Of a stretch of DNA of 64,000 nt, positions 44,950 through 57,000 are shown piece after piece. Under the pieces are notes generated by a model. The model did no database searches and was not told where the DNA came from. It saw nothing but the letters and a program-made list of their open reading frames with translations. This stretch comes from Bondarzewia mesenterica. Lineage: Eukaryota > Basidiomycota > Agaricomycetes > Russulales > Bondarzewiaceae. Numbering within the stretch: the stretch's first letter is position 1; each line of letters opens with the position of its first letter. Position numbers and translations under genes: made by a program. Location: positions 1 to 64,000 of the forward strand of contig SGPL01000006.1 of NCBI GenBank assembly GCA_004802705.1, in the 5' to 3' direction.

Positions 44950-46423
44950 AATGTATCCCGCGCCGTTGATCTCTGTCGTCTCTCGCCGGTTTTCTGCACG
45001 CCTCGTCTCAAATAGGAAACAGCCATGACATCACCCCTTTCCTCTCCTCCAATCCCGCCCTCTCAGCTCGCTGCCTTGGTCTCGCGCGCTCCCATCGTTC
45101 CATCGCTGCCAACTATTCGTCGTCACACCTCAAAACACCATCCTCAATATTTTTTTCTTCCTTTTTCTTTCATTTTGTCAGGCCGGCCTTCCTTATCTGA
45201 TCCTAATTTACCACTCGGAGTAATATCCCGCTTTCCATTTTCAGCACTACCCCGCCTACGTACGGGTGCGGGTCTTCGCCGCAGGACATCCCTTCAACTA
45301 CACACGTACAGTACAAGACGCCCATGGCGTCCTCCTGTCTCTCGTTCTTCCTCTCCAATCGCGTCACGCCCACAAATCGCCCTTGGACATGGTTTCCCCT
45401 CTCGCAATCTTCTCTTGCTTTCTCGCTGGCTTCTCTCCCAACGGAAATCTTCCTTAACCTTGTTCTCTCATCATCTATTGGCTGTTCCTGCTCTCTTTGT
45501 CCTCGTCTTCTCTCTTTATCTTCTCAGCCGGATCCTTCCAAGGCATCTCATCACCCATCATATGTATATACGCTCAGGCCATAATCGCGCAGATTGCTGT
45601 CGGTAGCTGTCGGTCCTCTGACGGCGGGACGCCTTTTACCCTCCTACCGTGCTTTCGCCTCGTCATGCACGTGCGTGCGCTTACTGCCCGCATATGACAA
45701 TCTCTTCATCAACCTTTGCTCAACAAAGTCCTCTCTAACTCAAGGTTCGAATCTTGATACGACAGCTGCTCGTTTGTTCTGGAAATATGGCCTTACAAGC
45801 GTCTGGAATCCTGGAAGGACCTCGTTTGTCTTGCCGTGGAGCACCAATGACAGTCTTACAACTCATGTCCCTACACGTGCTTCCCCTTTTACTCTCGTCC
45901 CTCAGCTTCGCAGCCTTCCATCGATCTCACCCTTCAAGTTCTACGAACTTACTTCTTTCCCTGGTTTCGTTGACAAAGCTGAAAGCTGAAATTACTTGAG
46001 AACAGCCAATGGCGACTCTCGAGTGCCGGCATCGCCATCTTTGTGTCGTCTATCTATATGTCTCCGAATACAAGCTAGACCGGCTGTTATCAGCAGTCTG
46101 GCCCTTGTGATATGCTCGGTTATCACAGAGTTAAAGAAGGTCAGTGACTGTACGAGCCTTTAATGAGCTTGACCCTCATGCCTCCCGTACATGGCTATGT
46201 ACGAGCGTACACAACGGCAACGTGCCTACCTCAAGGCTCCCAGGATATCAGCCTGTCATTACCCCTCTCTGCTCTCTTTTCTTCTTCCCTTGCTCCGGTC
46301 AGCCTGACCAGCATCAGTATATTCCTAGTCGCCATCGCCTGACCCTAAATCCATCCTTTCAACATCCCCTCTTCATCCCCTTTTTACTTTATTCATAACA
46401 TCAACCACATCGATCCACGATAA
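44950..46423. other. Pyrimidine-rich upstream region
   Basis: About 1.5 kb, strongly C/T-rich on the plus strand. A long open stretch at 45025-45606 (plus) is Ser/Pro/Arg/Leu-rich with no domain and reads like non-coding pyrimidine-rich DNA. It probably represents the promoter and a long 5' leader of the gene at 46424. A T-arm-like sequence near 45744 is not a tRNA. Confidence 0.35.
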
Positions 46424-47413
46424 ATGCCCGGGGAAGTGAAATTCACACCGTATGGCATCCCCTACGTCGTCGAATTCGCCAACGTTTCCATATACCCTCG
46501 GATGCCCGTGACCGAACCGGCGCCTCTCACCATCGGATGCTCGCGAACACGACTCACCCGCTCGAACACGAGCGCGAGCGCGCCAGCGGCGCGGACGCAC
46601 AAGCCTCTGCCCTCGCTTCCCGAGCCCGTGCGCAGCGCTTCTCTGCGGCTCTTCCCATCTAAATCCAAGTCATCTTCCTCCTCCGCTTCCGGGATGGGAG
46701 ATGCACCTGGCTCGGACGACCAGCGCAAGAAGTCAGATCGCCGGCGTAATGCTGTTTTTCTGAGCAGTATCATGAGGAAACAGAAGGAAGAATATGAGTA
46801 CCAAACGGCCGGGACGATCCTCGCCGCGGTGGACGTGAGCTCGCTGCAGGCATCAGCATCTGAAGAGCACTTCTCGAGCTCGGAAACGACCCTCGTGCAA
46901 TGCCCCGATCCTAGCGCCGACGCGCACCCCGAGGGCAAGTCTGTCACAGAAGGCCTGTCCAAGCGCGCAGGCGGGTTGTATATCCGCTTCCCTAATCCAT
47001 CCGAAACGGAAACACGAACCCTCACAGCGTCTTCCTCGTCCTCATCTTGTCCACGATCTCAGCATCTAGGTGTTGGATCGGAGGTGCTCCCGACGACCAA
47101 GACCCCCGAGGGCAAGTTGCGGCGGCTGAGCCGCACGATCGCGGATGCGGTCGTTGCTGCTGGGATGGACACGCCCGGTTCGGCCAGTGCGCGGGGTGGG
47201 GACGAGGAAAAGGCGAGGCCGGGGATGGGCGAGAGGGCGCTATTTAGGGGCACGTACGGCCAGGTGCGTGCTGCGTTCCGTGCGGCGGGGCTCGTGACTA
47301 TGCCGTGTCAGGAGAGCGGGTTCGCGCAAGGTGCGGTTTCTGTCCTTGTGTCCAATGTGAATGGGCTGATTGAGCGCTTTTGTTGGGTTTCTTTTGGGGT
47401 GACGGTGATGTAG
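46424..47413 (+). CDS. Disordered hypothetical protein, single exon
   Basis: 329 residues, not recognised. The first 30 residues (MPGEVKFTPYGIPYVVEFANVSIYPRMPV) look ordered. The rest is low-complexity Ser/Pro/Arg/Glu with LPSLPEPVRSASLRLFPSKSK, RKKSDRRRNAVFLSSIMRKQKEEYEY and LRRLSRTIADAVVAAGMD, the last two being possible short amphipathic helices. No signal peptide or membrane segment. The start follows a long pyrimidine-rich leader and has good context. The final 40 or so residues may instead be intronic, since a GT at about 47350 could act as donor. The regular codon pattern and GC-rich third positions suggest a real gene, probably regulatory or cytoskeletal in nature, but no function can be assigned. 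Confidence 0.6.
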   Translation: MPGEVKFTPYGIPYVVEFANVSIYPRMPVTEPAPLTIGCSRTRLTRSNTSASAPAARTHKPLPSLPEPVRSASLRLFPSKSKSSSSSASGMGDAPGSDDQRKKSDRRRNAVFLSSIMRKQKEEYEYQTAGTILAAVDVSSLQASASEEHFSSSETTLVQCPDPSADAHPEGKSVTEGLSKRAGGLYIRFPNPSETETRTLTASSSSSSCPRSQHLGVGSEVLPTTKTPEGKLRRLSRTIADAVVAAGMDTPGSASARGGDEEKARPGMGERALFRGTYGQVRAAFRAAGLVTMPCQESGFAQGAVSVLVSNVNGLIERFCWVSFGVTVM

Positions 47414-48517
47414 CGACACGTCTCGGTGCGCTGTTCGTTGCGAATCAGGATGGATTTGGACATGTCGTGTTCACGAAGATCGTGCTTTGGGGGTGACCGT
47501 GACATCTGAGATCGGATGTGTCGCGATGAGAGATCGACCGGCCAGATTTGTGTGTGGTGAATCCAGCAAGCCCACGGTATGCGTTAGGAACAGTAATTTA
47601 TACTACATGGATGGTTTATTACCGCGTCAGGTGAGCTCTATCCCCCCCTTTGTTTTCGTTGGTGCACGGTCTATCACATCACGCGTCCAGTATCACGGAC
47701 ATCTGACCTCCCATCCTTTTCTATGTCTTCATCCACGCTGCTTCAGGCCGCTTGCAGACACCCCTAGGCGGGGTGAAATGTCTGGCTGTCTGGTTTAGAG
47801 GATCTTGTCCCGGGAGGACATGTTACCTTTCTATTGAGGGAGATTGAGGGCCTAGGAGATTGGTGCAGATCCGGATTATCTGCGTCGTCTCCCGCGCCTC
47901 ATTTCTCAGTGACATGTTTCGCGCGTTTTTATTATAGTTTGCCCTATAGCTGTTAGCGTATGTATGGATGGTCGCTCATGGGTCATGGATTGTACGATTA
48001 TATTAAACTCGGTACTCAAGTTGGCAGTGTATCATATTGTGTATAGGATAGTTTTTGATTTTAGAGAGAGGGGTTCAAAGTCATTTTTTCTCGTCTTGGT
48101 TGTGCCTTGTCCGTCCAGCTTCAGGTGCGCCGGAGGCTTTTGTCCATTTGCTTCCGCATTGTAAGTTCTCTGGTAAGAAACGGATGTTAACAAGCCTCAT
48201 ATTCTTGCTAGGCGGGTTTTTCCTTACAGGGATCATCCAGGATTAGTTTTCATTGTTTCCGATGTATCTACCCGCTTTCCAAAGAATCATATGAATAGTT
48301 TTTGAATGATTCGGTCATTCTGAGCAGGAGGAGGAACAGGGAGGGGACGCGCTGGATTGTTGACTCGGGACTGTGGACACGGTCACGTGCTTCTACGACG
48401 CGTTCCATGTTTGGCCACACTTCTCTTCTCTCCCGAACGTCAGCATCAATACTCCCTCCTCACCCCTCCCGTCCAAGGCCCCCTGAGGCGCCTCAAGCCT
48501 CTACATTATTTCTCATA
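47414..48517. other. Intergenic region between the orphan gene and the coiled-coil gene
   Basis: About 1.1 kb, AT-rich in 47900-48300. It holds the 3' flank of the disordered-protein gene and the promoter of the coiled-coil gene. No supported feature. Confidence 0.4.
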
Positions 48518-51500
48518 ATGTCTCTGTGGAATTCAGTCCCCCATAGTGAACCAAGCGAGATTGCTGCACTCAAGAAACAAATTGCCAACCAGGGTACTCC
48601 TTTTGGATCTGCATTCAATGCTTTGGCTGATCAGATCCCTCATGACCAGATATCAAATACTCTCACCTGGAAAGCGAGCTGTTCAAGACTAAGGAACGCT
48701 TTGACGAGACCAAAGCTACGCTAAATGAGACCCACCAGAAGGTGCGTCTATAAATCCTTTGACTCATCAACGCTTCAATTCACACTGCCACAAATGCTCA
48801 GCTACGCACTGAGGCCGATCGTGCTGTCGATCTTGAACGACGACTGGAACAGTGTACGGGGAATTACGATAAGGAAAAGCTTTTCCGGCAGAACGCAGAG
48901 ACCGCTCTTGATGCTGCCTCTGAGAAAGTCAAGGCCGGTGAGGCTGCGGCACGGGAGCTCCAAGCGACTATCGAGACACTATCGAGTCGGGAGAATGGGT
49001 CGACGTCGGCCGTGTCGGCTCTTCAGCGCGAGAAGACGAAGCTCGAGGCTCACGTGCGCGAGCTCGAAGTCAACATGCAACAGGTCGTGTATGCCACATC
49101 ACCAGGCAAGAGTCGCATCAACCGGCCGCGCTCTTCCGAATTCTCCGACGTGAAGATGGCCAATCTCCAACGCGAGCTGAAGGAGGCGCGGTCTGCGTCC
49201 TCCAGACACGAGTCGGAGTTGCAGAAGGCGAAGGATAAGCTCGCACGCGCGCAATCCGACCTCGTGAAGATTGAGAACGAGAAGATCGTGGTGGAGAGGA
49301 AGATGGCGAAGGAGGTGAGCAGGTTGGAAGAGCAGGTGAGTGAGAAGAACGACGAGATTGAGCGGTTGAAGAGTATGCAGGGCGACGGAGAGTTGGCGGG
49401 TGAGAGGGAGGAGGAGCTCATACGAAGGGTGGAAGAGGAAGAGGCGAAGGTTGCGGCGATGGAGAAGCTCATGTGGTCGAGTGGTAACGTGAAGGATCTG
49501 GAGACGGCTTTGCATAAGGCGGAGAAGAAGTTGGCATCGGAGATTGCTAAGGTGAAGACCGTCGAAGAGCGGAATCTGGAGCTTGTCAGTGAGAAAGAGG
49601 AGGCTTTGGATCTCTTGGATGAGACGCGGATACAGGTTGAGAACTTGACTCGGGCTGTGCAAGAGAGGGACGCTCGCATCGAGTTCCTTGACACGCAGGA
49701 GAGGTGCGTCTCTCAATTCGTTGAACCGATCGACCCTGCTCACGTTCATAATATCATAGAGAACTTCGTTCTCAGCTCGTACATGCGCGCAATGAGGAAT
49801 ATGCGAAGCGACCCGGTAGCGCGACTTTTGATGAAGGACTGCTTGCCGATGGCGATGTTTCCATGTTCCCTGCGCATTCAACGCCCGTGCCATACTCATC
49901 GGAGCCACTTTCGGCGCATATACCCTCCGATCCTCCAGACGATATCACTACTGCTCATGTCGAGAAACTCCTCTCCGCTATCGAACGCTTGAGAACGGAG
50001 AGAGACGGGTTGAGACGCAATCTCGAGTATCTGGAGGCCGAATCCAAGTTCGCTGTGCAGGCTCTCGAGTCCAAGCTTGCAGCCGCTCCCGCTTCTGGCG
50101 ATTTATCCGAACAGGAACATCTCATAGAGCAACTCCGTGTCGAAGTTCACGCTCTTCAAGAACGACTATCAGCAGCCTCGCAGAGTCGTCCCAAACCCAT
50201 CCATAATCCCGCCCTAGAGCTCATGGCAACCGCCTCTCTTGTCATGGTCAGCCATCTTCAGTCAAGCCTCGACTCTCACGATAAAGACTTCGAAGAGTTA
50301 GAGGGTACTCGCGCCGAACTTGATCTACTTCAGCTCCAGCTGGACGATGCCACTACCGTCAATGAAGACCAGCAGCGTATTATAGTTGAACTGGACGAAG
50401 CGTTGAATCAAACTCAGTCAAGGCTGCAGACCTGCCTGCAAGATCTTCATAACACTGAATACAAACGAGACGAACTTGTTGCACGACTAAACATTGGACA
50501 AACCCACCTCACCGAGCTGAAGGCCGAACATGGACAGACGCAGAAGGACCTTGCAGAGACCGAGGAGCAGCTTGCCGAGTACGCCAGGGTGTTCGAGGCT
50601 GTGGAGTCTGAACGGGATTCACTTCGCTGCAAGTCAACAACCTCGAGTTGGATGTTGATTCTCTTCAAAATGAGATTGCGGAGGGAGAGAGACGTTACAG
50701 CGCCTTGCAGTCTCAGCAGCTGGCCGCCATGTCTTCCGGAGAAGTTACGCGGACTCTCAAAGTGCAGATCGAGGAGCTAGAGGGTCGCGTCTCCCGTCGG
50801 ACGGAGCAGGTTGGGCTCCACCAGCATGATATCAAGCGTCTGGAGGTCAACTTGCGCCTGCAGGAGGACAGAGTCGCCGAGATATCCCAGGAGCTCGAAA
50901 CTGTAATCACAGAGAAGCAGAGTATGGTCGAGGACTGCGCGGAGGCTAGGGAGATGCGCGATATCGCCTTGAGACGGGTGGAGAACATAGAGGAAGAGTT
51001 GGAGAACCTTGAGGCGAAGCTTCAGGTACTCGAGACAGAGCGTGAGACTGAGGCAACAACTTTGATCGGCATCTGGGCGGATGCCATTTCTCAGTCGAGG
51101 TCTGAGATCTACACTCTCCGGTCGACGCTGTTCGAGACGCATACTGCAAATACTGGACTGTTGGATCATATCGCCACTCAAGAGGAAACTGTCACCGCAC
51201 TCTGGGACGATAAAGAATTCGCACTCGAAGTTGCAGAGGAAGAGAAGGCGCTCAGCGATGAACGAGCCCGTCAAGCTACTGTCGCATTCGCTGTTTCTCA
51301 ACTCGAACTCCAACGCACAGGCCGTTACGTTGCCGCCCAACGTGATGAGAAGACCCGTCTAGAGGATCAACTCAAACTTGTTCAGGGTGAGCTTACTTCC
51401 AGAATGACGGAAATTGGTGCCCTGCAGAAGCAACTGGAGGCCGTTCGCTCGGAACATACTCAGGAGTATGCCAATGCTAAAGCGTTTCACGAGGCGAAGA

Positions 51501-53725
51501 CGACAAACCTTGAGTTAGAGTTTCAGCACCTTCAGCAAGTCAATGGCGAACTGGAATCACAGCAATCGCGGCTTCAGAAGGAGTTGGAACGATCCGAGGC
51601 TGAACTACGGAGTCTCGTCGGCGAAGGTGCTGAACGTGCTCGGGCAGAGGAGCAGTTGGAGCAGTTGCGCAAGGACTTCTCTGAGCAAACGAAATTGCTA
51701 CACGCTCGCATCGCGGAAGCTACAACAGATTTGCAGCAAGCACAGGCGGCACGTGCTGAAGCCGACAAGGCTCAGAAGGCTTCTCTGGAGGAACTCGTTC
51801 AGTCCAAGGCGGAACTCGAGGAGAAGTTGAAAGCCTCCTTGGAGCGATCGGAAGCTGATAAACGATTGGCGGGTGAACTGGACAGCATTCGGACGGCCCA
51901 CAAGGACGAATTGCAGGCCATCCAAGATCAGCTTGATCGAGCTGTCCATGACCTTGAGGATGTCGCGCGCGCGAAAGACGAGTTGGAAGCTTCTTTGCAG
52001 CGCACTGTCGACGAGATCTCTCAGTCCAAAAGCGAATTGGAACAACGGCTGTCAGAGGCTTCAGCAGCCCGTACGGCTCTGGAAAATGAGGTTGGTCAGG
52101 CCAATTCGCGACACACTCGAGAAATGGTCGAAGTTCAGGAGCGACTCAAGTCTGTCCAGGATGAGGCGGTTGACTTGCGGACGAGGCTGGAAGAGGAGGC
52201 TGCCAGTCACGCCAGAGATCGTGTTGTCCAAGAACGATATAAAACTCTCCAGTCTGTTGAGGCGGAACTTCGTCAAGAGATCTCAATTCTGCGAACCAAA
52301 GGGGAGCAGGCAAACACTCTCCTTCTGGATCTAGAGAAGGAAAAACTGGCTCTGGAACAGGAAACAACCAGTTTAGGGGCGGCGTTGCAACGCCAGATTT
52401 CCTTGCAAAACTTCTTGGAGAAGAAAGCCAAAGATAGGTACGTGCGGTTTTTAATTATGTTATCCTTCCGCCTCTGAGCGTTTTCTTTCTGTAGCGAGCA
52501 CGACATGAGCAAGTTGAACGCGGACTTGGAACAGCTTCGTGCGAACTGCGCTCGATCTGAAGAAGCTGCTAAGTCAGCGCAAATGGAGCTCACTCTGAGA
52601 TCAACCCAACACGAACATACCCTGTCCACTTTGCGACGCCAACTTGAGGTTCTCCGATCAACTCCCAAGCAGGAGGAGATCATTGCAGATCTGAACGAAA
52701 AGATCCAAATCATGGACCAGTTGATGCGAAGCAAAACTCAAGAGATTGAGGAGAACGATGATCGCTTCATCGAGTACGTATTATTTCCAAGTTTGATCGG
52801 AAGTGTCCTGAACATCTGTTTCCAGGCTCTTGAAAGAAAAGAAAAAGCTGACCGCTAAAGTGGAGAGCCTCAATCGAAAGGTTCAGAGCCTCCAGAACAA
52901 ATTGGCCGCTGCCAAGGAAGCCACACCCAAGCCCAAGTTGCCTCCCCAAACCCCTCCTGCGCCTCCCGCTGCTCTCGTACACGCGCCTGCACCAACTCCC
53001 TCTCGAGTGTCACCTCCTGCGCCATCTGCTGCCAACGTTTTCACTGTGTCCCACGCCCGTCCTGGTCCATCTGCTCCCTACTCCCCATCTACCCCTCGCT
53101 TCCGTTCTCGTATGACTCCAGGCCCATCAGCATTGACACGACCAAAAACACCAGAAAGTAGACCTCCGGTCTTCGAGCGAAGGCGCTCGAAAATCGGGCC
53201 CATCCCGTCCTTCCATCCAAGACTCCTGAAAGGCCGATGTCGGTACTCAGAGCGAAAACTCCGGAGCAGAGGCAAAAGCTTGCCCAACCTGATTTCTCTG
53301 GCCCTATGCAGACTACGTCATCCATTGGGAAGAAGAGACCAGCACCAGAGGACCCAGACGAATACGCATCCGTGCAAGGCTTTACTGCTGAAGGCGCTTT
53401 GGACCCTACACGGGGCATCGATAGTTCCCCACCGCGCATGCGGAAAAATCTGCGGACTGGCTTCACTCCTGTTCGGAATACCGCGGCTCGGACGATGGCT
53501 TCATTCGCTCGTGGTTCGCCCGCCAGAATGACCGATCCCGCAGCCATTTCTGACGTTACGAACAGCCCTAGGTCCGCATCACGCGGGGAGCTCAAAGCGA
53601 AACGAGGTTGGTTGGGCAGGATCAGAGGTGGATCGGCCAGCGCAGCGTCATCAACGCAGGCTCGAATTCTGAGCTCCTCGCGGGCCAATATTTTTGAGAG
53701 AACGTCTGGCGGGCGTGCATCGTAG
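48518..53725 (+). CDS. Giant coiled-coil protein of unknown function
   Basis: Roughly 1,600 residues. Start MSLWNSVPHSEPSEIAALKKQ at 48518; exon 1 ends at 48593, exon 2 begins 48650 (DIKYSHLESELFKTKERFDETK). From there to about 52900 almost the whole protein is heptad-rich Glu/Lys/Leu/Gln coiled coil, interrupted only by a short spacer near 49830-49930 (PAHSTPVPYSSEPLSAHIP). The C-terminus (52920-53725) is Pro/Ser/Arg-rich and basic, with repeated TP sites (SKTPERP, LRAKTPEQ) that could be CDK targets, ending IFERTSGGRAS. There is no motor, GRIP or membrane segment, so it could be a spindle-pole, septum or nuclear-basket scaffold; I cannot choose. Two single-base frame breaks (near 50625 and between 53190 and 53215) interrupt otherwise continuous coding; they look like missing bases in the assembly. 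Confidence 0.8.
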
Positions 53726-54058
53726 AGATGATTTAGGCCATGAGACAGTTCACTTGTTCGCTCTGTATTGCTAGGTTCCTCATATTGTTATTCAATTTTG
53801 TACCATTTTTTGTCACATCATATATTGACTGTGTATATTTTTGTACTTACTTTCATGCCCTTGAGTTTGAAATTTGAGTTCACAATGTTGTGCGTGTAAT
53901 ACATACTTGCGGCCCGGACTCCGGAAAGACTAAATTCGTGACCGTTTGCTTTCTTAGTCAACTTGTTCAGCCTCTCCTCAACGACGGCAAGGATTCAATT
54001 ATTCATGAGCAGCTCTTGCGATACATTTTGACGAGGACACGGGCGCTTTTCGTTTGAT

Positions 54059-57000
54059 ATGTTTTCTCTCAAAAGTCTTGGACGGACTGGTCTCAGAGAT
54101 TTTTCCATCGAGCTGCGGGACAGACAAGATTGGAACCCGGGGACATTGAAGGCTTTGGAGTACCATCTCGATGTTTCTGCTTTTGCGGTTGATCCTGTCT
54201 CTAGCCTCATTGCGATTGGTACGTTTTCTGTAAATTGATCTTCTGATTGAAGAGATGAATATTTCATGCTACTCGCAGGAACTTTGGGTGGCATAATACA
54301 GATCTTCGGAGCACCTGGAGTAGAGGCAAGGTTGACTTTACCGCAGCTAGGGCCTATTAAATTCCTGGAATTTGCTACTAACATTTACAAGCTCGTCTGT
54401 ATTGGTGAGCCACTGCATATGTTCCATACTTACGTTGCACTTATCTCGCCGAGTAGACGAGGACGACCGGTTGTTTTTGTGGGATCTTACGTCGATCGGT
54501 CAGATCAAATTGGAGGTCCTCACTCGTTTCAATTCACATATAAAGTCAGTGTTCTTCGCTTGGTCGCAGAGTTTAGCACAGCTGAAAATTGTTGATCACG
54601 AAGTTGCGTCACGCTCTCCCCATCGCATACCCATGTTCGTCCATCGGTTCTGCGCTCATGTCATGCGGCATCTGAACACTCGCTCGGCAGGCATATATTG
54701 CCCTGGAATCCGGTGAGATAAAAACTTATGACTTACTGTGTCGCCGGAAGTCTTCGTATTCTATACCCAATGCCTGGGATCTATATGAGAAGAAAATGCG
54801 TGCGAGCGGTATGGTCATCGATCATAGTCCGACTTCGTCAGTATCCTTTCGTCATTCGTATTCCTTGCGAATTGATTGTAATAATCTATATTTAAAGGCA
54901 TATACCCATAGACGTCGTCATCCATCCCCGTGATTTGAATCTTGTTTTCGTGGCGTATGGAGGTGAGCGAGATTTCAACTATAACGACCCGCATTCATCT
55001 GAATTGATTATTTATCTAGGCGGCATTGTACTCACAAATCTGGTACAAATTATTCCTGCGTTGATCGTGATTTGGCGCTGATACTTCACTTGTAGAAAGA
55101 ATGTAATACTCTTCGTGCATACGAGCTCGTTCTACCTCCTGGTGCTCCGGGTGGTGGCGGTTATACCAGCCCAGTAATTTTTTTTTCTTCTGGGCCTTCC
55201 TAATTACCGATTATTGACACCATAAATCAGGACATACTGACTCATCGCCGTCCATCTGTCACTTCGTTGGCTACCCATCCAGCTGGGCATTTCTTCGTTG
55301 TTGGCTACGATGACGGATCAATTGCATTTTGGGCAGTAGAAGATGAGGGCCAACCGTTGCTGGTCCGAACGCTGGACGACATCGATGTCAACGCTGTGGA
55401 TGGCCATAAATTGGACAATGTCCAGCCAGCCGACCAGGGCTCTCAGAGAGATCCTGCACCGCATATTCCTCGTGAACCAATCTTCAAGCTTGCATGGAGC
55501 GGATATCCCAATTCCTCGGATCCACGAGGGGGGGAGACATCTTTGATTGTGCTTGGGGGGCAGTTTGATGGTGACCCTCTTGGGATAAACGTCCTCTGGC
55601 TTCCGGCTTTCAATCCACCAGAGGCACCCGTTACTACCACAGCCATCATAGGCCTGCATCCATTCTACCGCAATGCCATGCGACAGTCTCTTGACCCTCT
55701 CAATGCATACTTTTACTCAACTCCAGGCATCACACAAGATTTCTTGCTTATTCCACGCAGCAGTCCTCATTTTGCGGGCACGTGGGATCCCGTTGCCATA
55801 CTTCTTTTGTCTGAAGGAGAGAAGCAGACGAGGTCAATTGAAGCTTACGAATACCCCCCTCCACAATTTCTTGTTCCTCCGCAGGCACTGTCCGAAGATT
55901 CCCTTAAAGAAGTTGCCTATCCGGAAGACGCGCAGGATTCATTGTCTATGAGCTTAGCGTCGACGTTACAATCAATGCAGGTCACTGACGAACCTCATAA
56001 ACTGGTCCTACCCACGGCTCTATGGAATGGACCCAGTGGCATCATATATGCCAGCCTTCTTACAGTTGATCGCATTGCATACGAACAGCTCAACGAACGT
56101 GCTTCAGGAGGTCCTCATCATGAATTCAAACTTGATGGTGGTGTCGCTGTTCCCGAGGAGAGTGTTCTGCATGAGATCAAGTTGGCAAAGGTACAAGGAA
56201 GGATCCCCATAATTGCCGTTTCAATGTCTTTCTTACTTTCCATCTTACAGTATGAAACTCATCGCATTCTTATGACGCGGCACAACGACTTAAGCATCCG
56301 TTTTTTGGATGTCTCAGTACAATTGCAGATACCAAGCACGAGCGCCCCGCTGACTACAGCGTTCCCCAATTATCTTCCCGCTCTGACCATAGACGTGCTC
56401 GCCCTCCTGGCATTCCCCGCTGTTGCATCACGAGTCGCACCTGGTCTGGTGAATCGAGCTAGGGTACAAGATGTGCAGTTTACCAACGAATCACTGGAGA
56501 TTGCAGCTATACTCTCTAGCGGCGATGTCATAGTGTATAGGCTAAGGGACGGGCCACAGGACGATGTAACCCACCGACAGTTACAGGACAAACAGCTCGT
56601 CCTATTGGAACACGTTTCAGTCGAAGAGGACTTGCGCTATAAGCCCTTCTTCATGGTAACATCGACAGTACCATCTACCGCGTGTGCAATATCCGATATT
56701 GGTGAGTCTCGTATCGTGATCCTTCATATCACGCGAATTGACAAAGTAATCAAGGATTTCTGGCGGTTGCCTACGCTGACGGCTCTTTATCTGTCGTCGA
56801 TATGCGTGGCCCAAACATCATTATCCACGTACCAAATGAGCAGGAGCGCAAGTCCAAGCGACACAGTCTACTTCACAGGGCATATGAAGCAGATGCCGTC
56901 ACTTGTCTGACCTGGACGATATGTAACATCAGCTCGGGTAAGTTGCGTGCGGTCCAAATCATCATGAAATCTAATATCTTGTCCAGATCCCATTCCTCGT

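Noticed and set aside
45025..45606. 193-residue plus-strand open frame
   Set aside because: Low-complexity Ser/Pro/Arg/Leu from a pyrimidine-rich tract, no domain or homologous pattern; more likely promoter or leader.
45721..45765. B-box-like GGTTCGAATC suggesting a tRNA gene
   Set aside because: No A-box, acceptor stem or anticodon arm can be found upstream; the T-arm pairing fails when the loop is set to seven bases.
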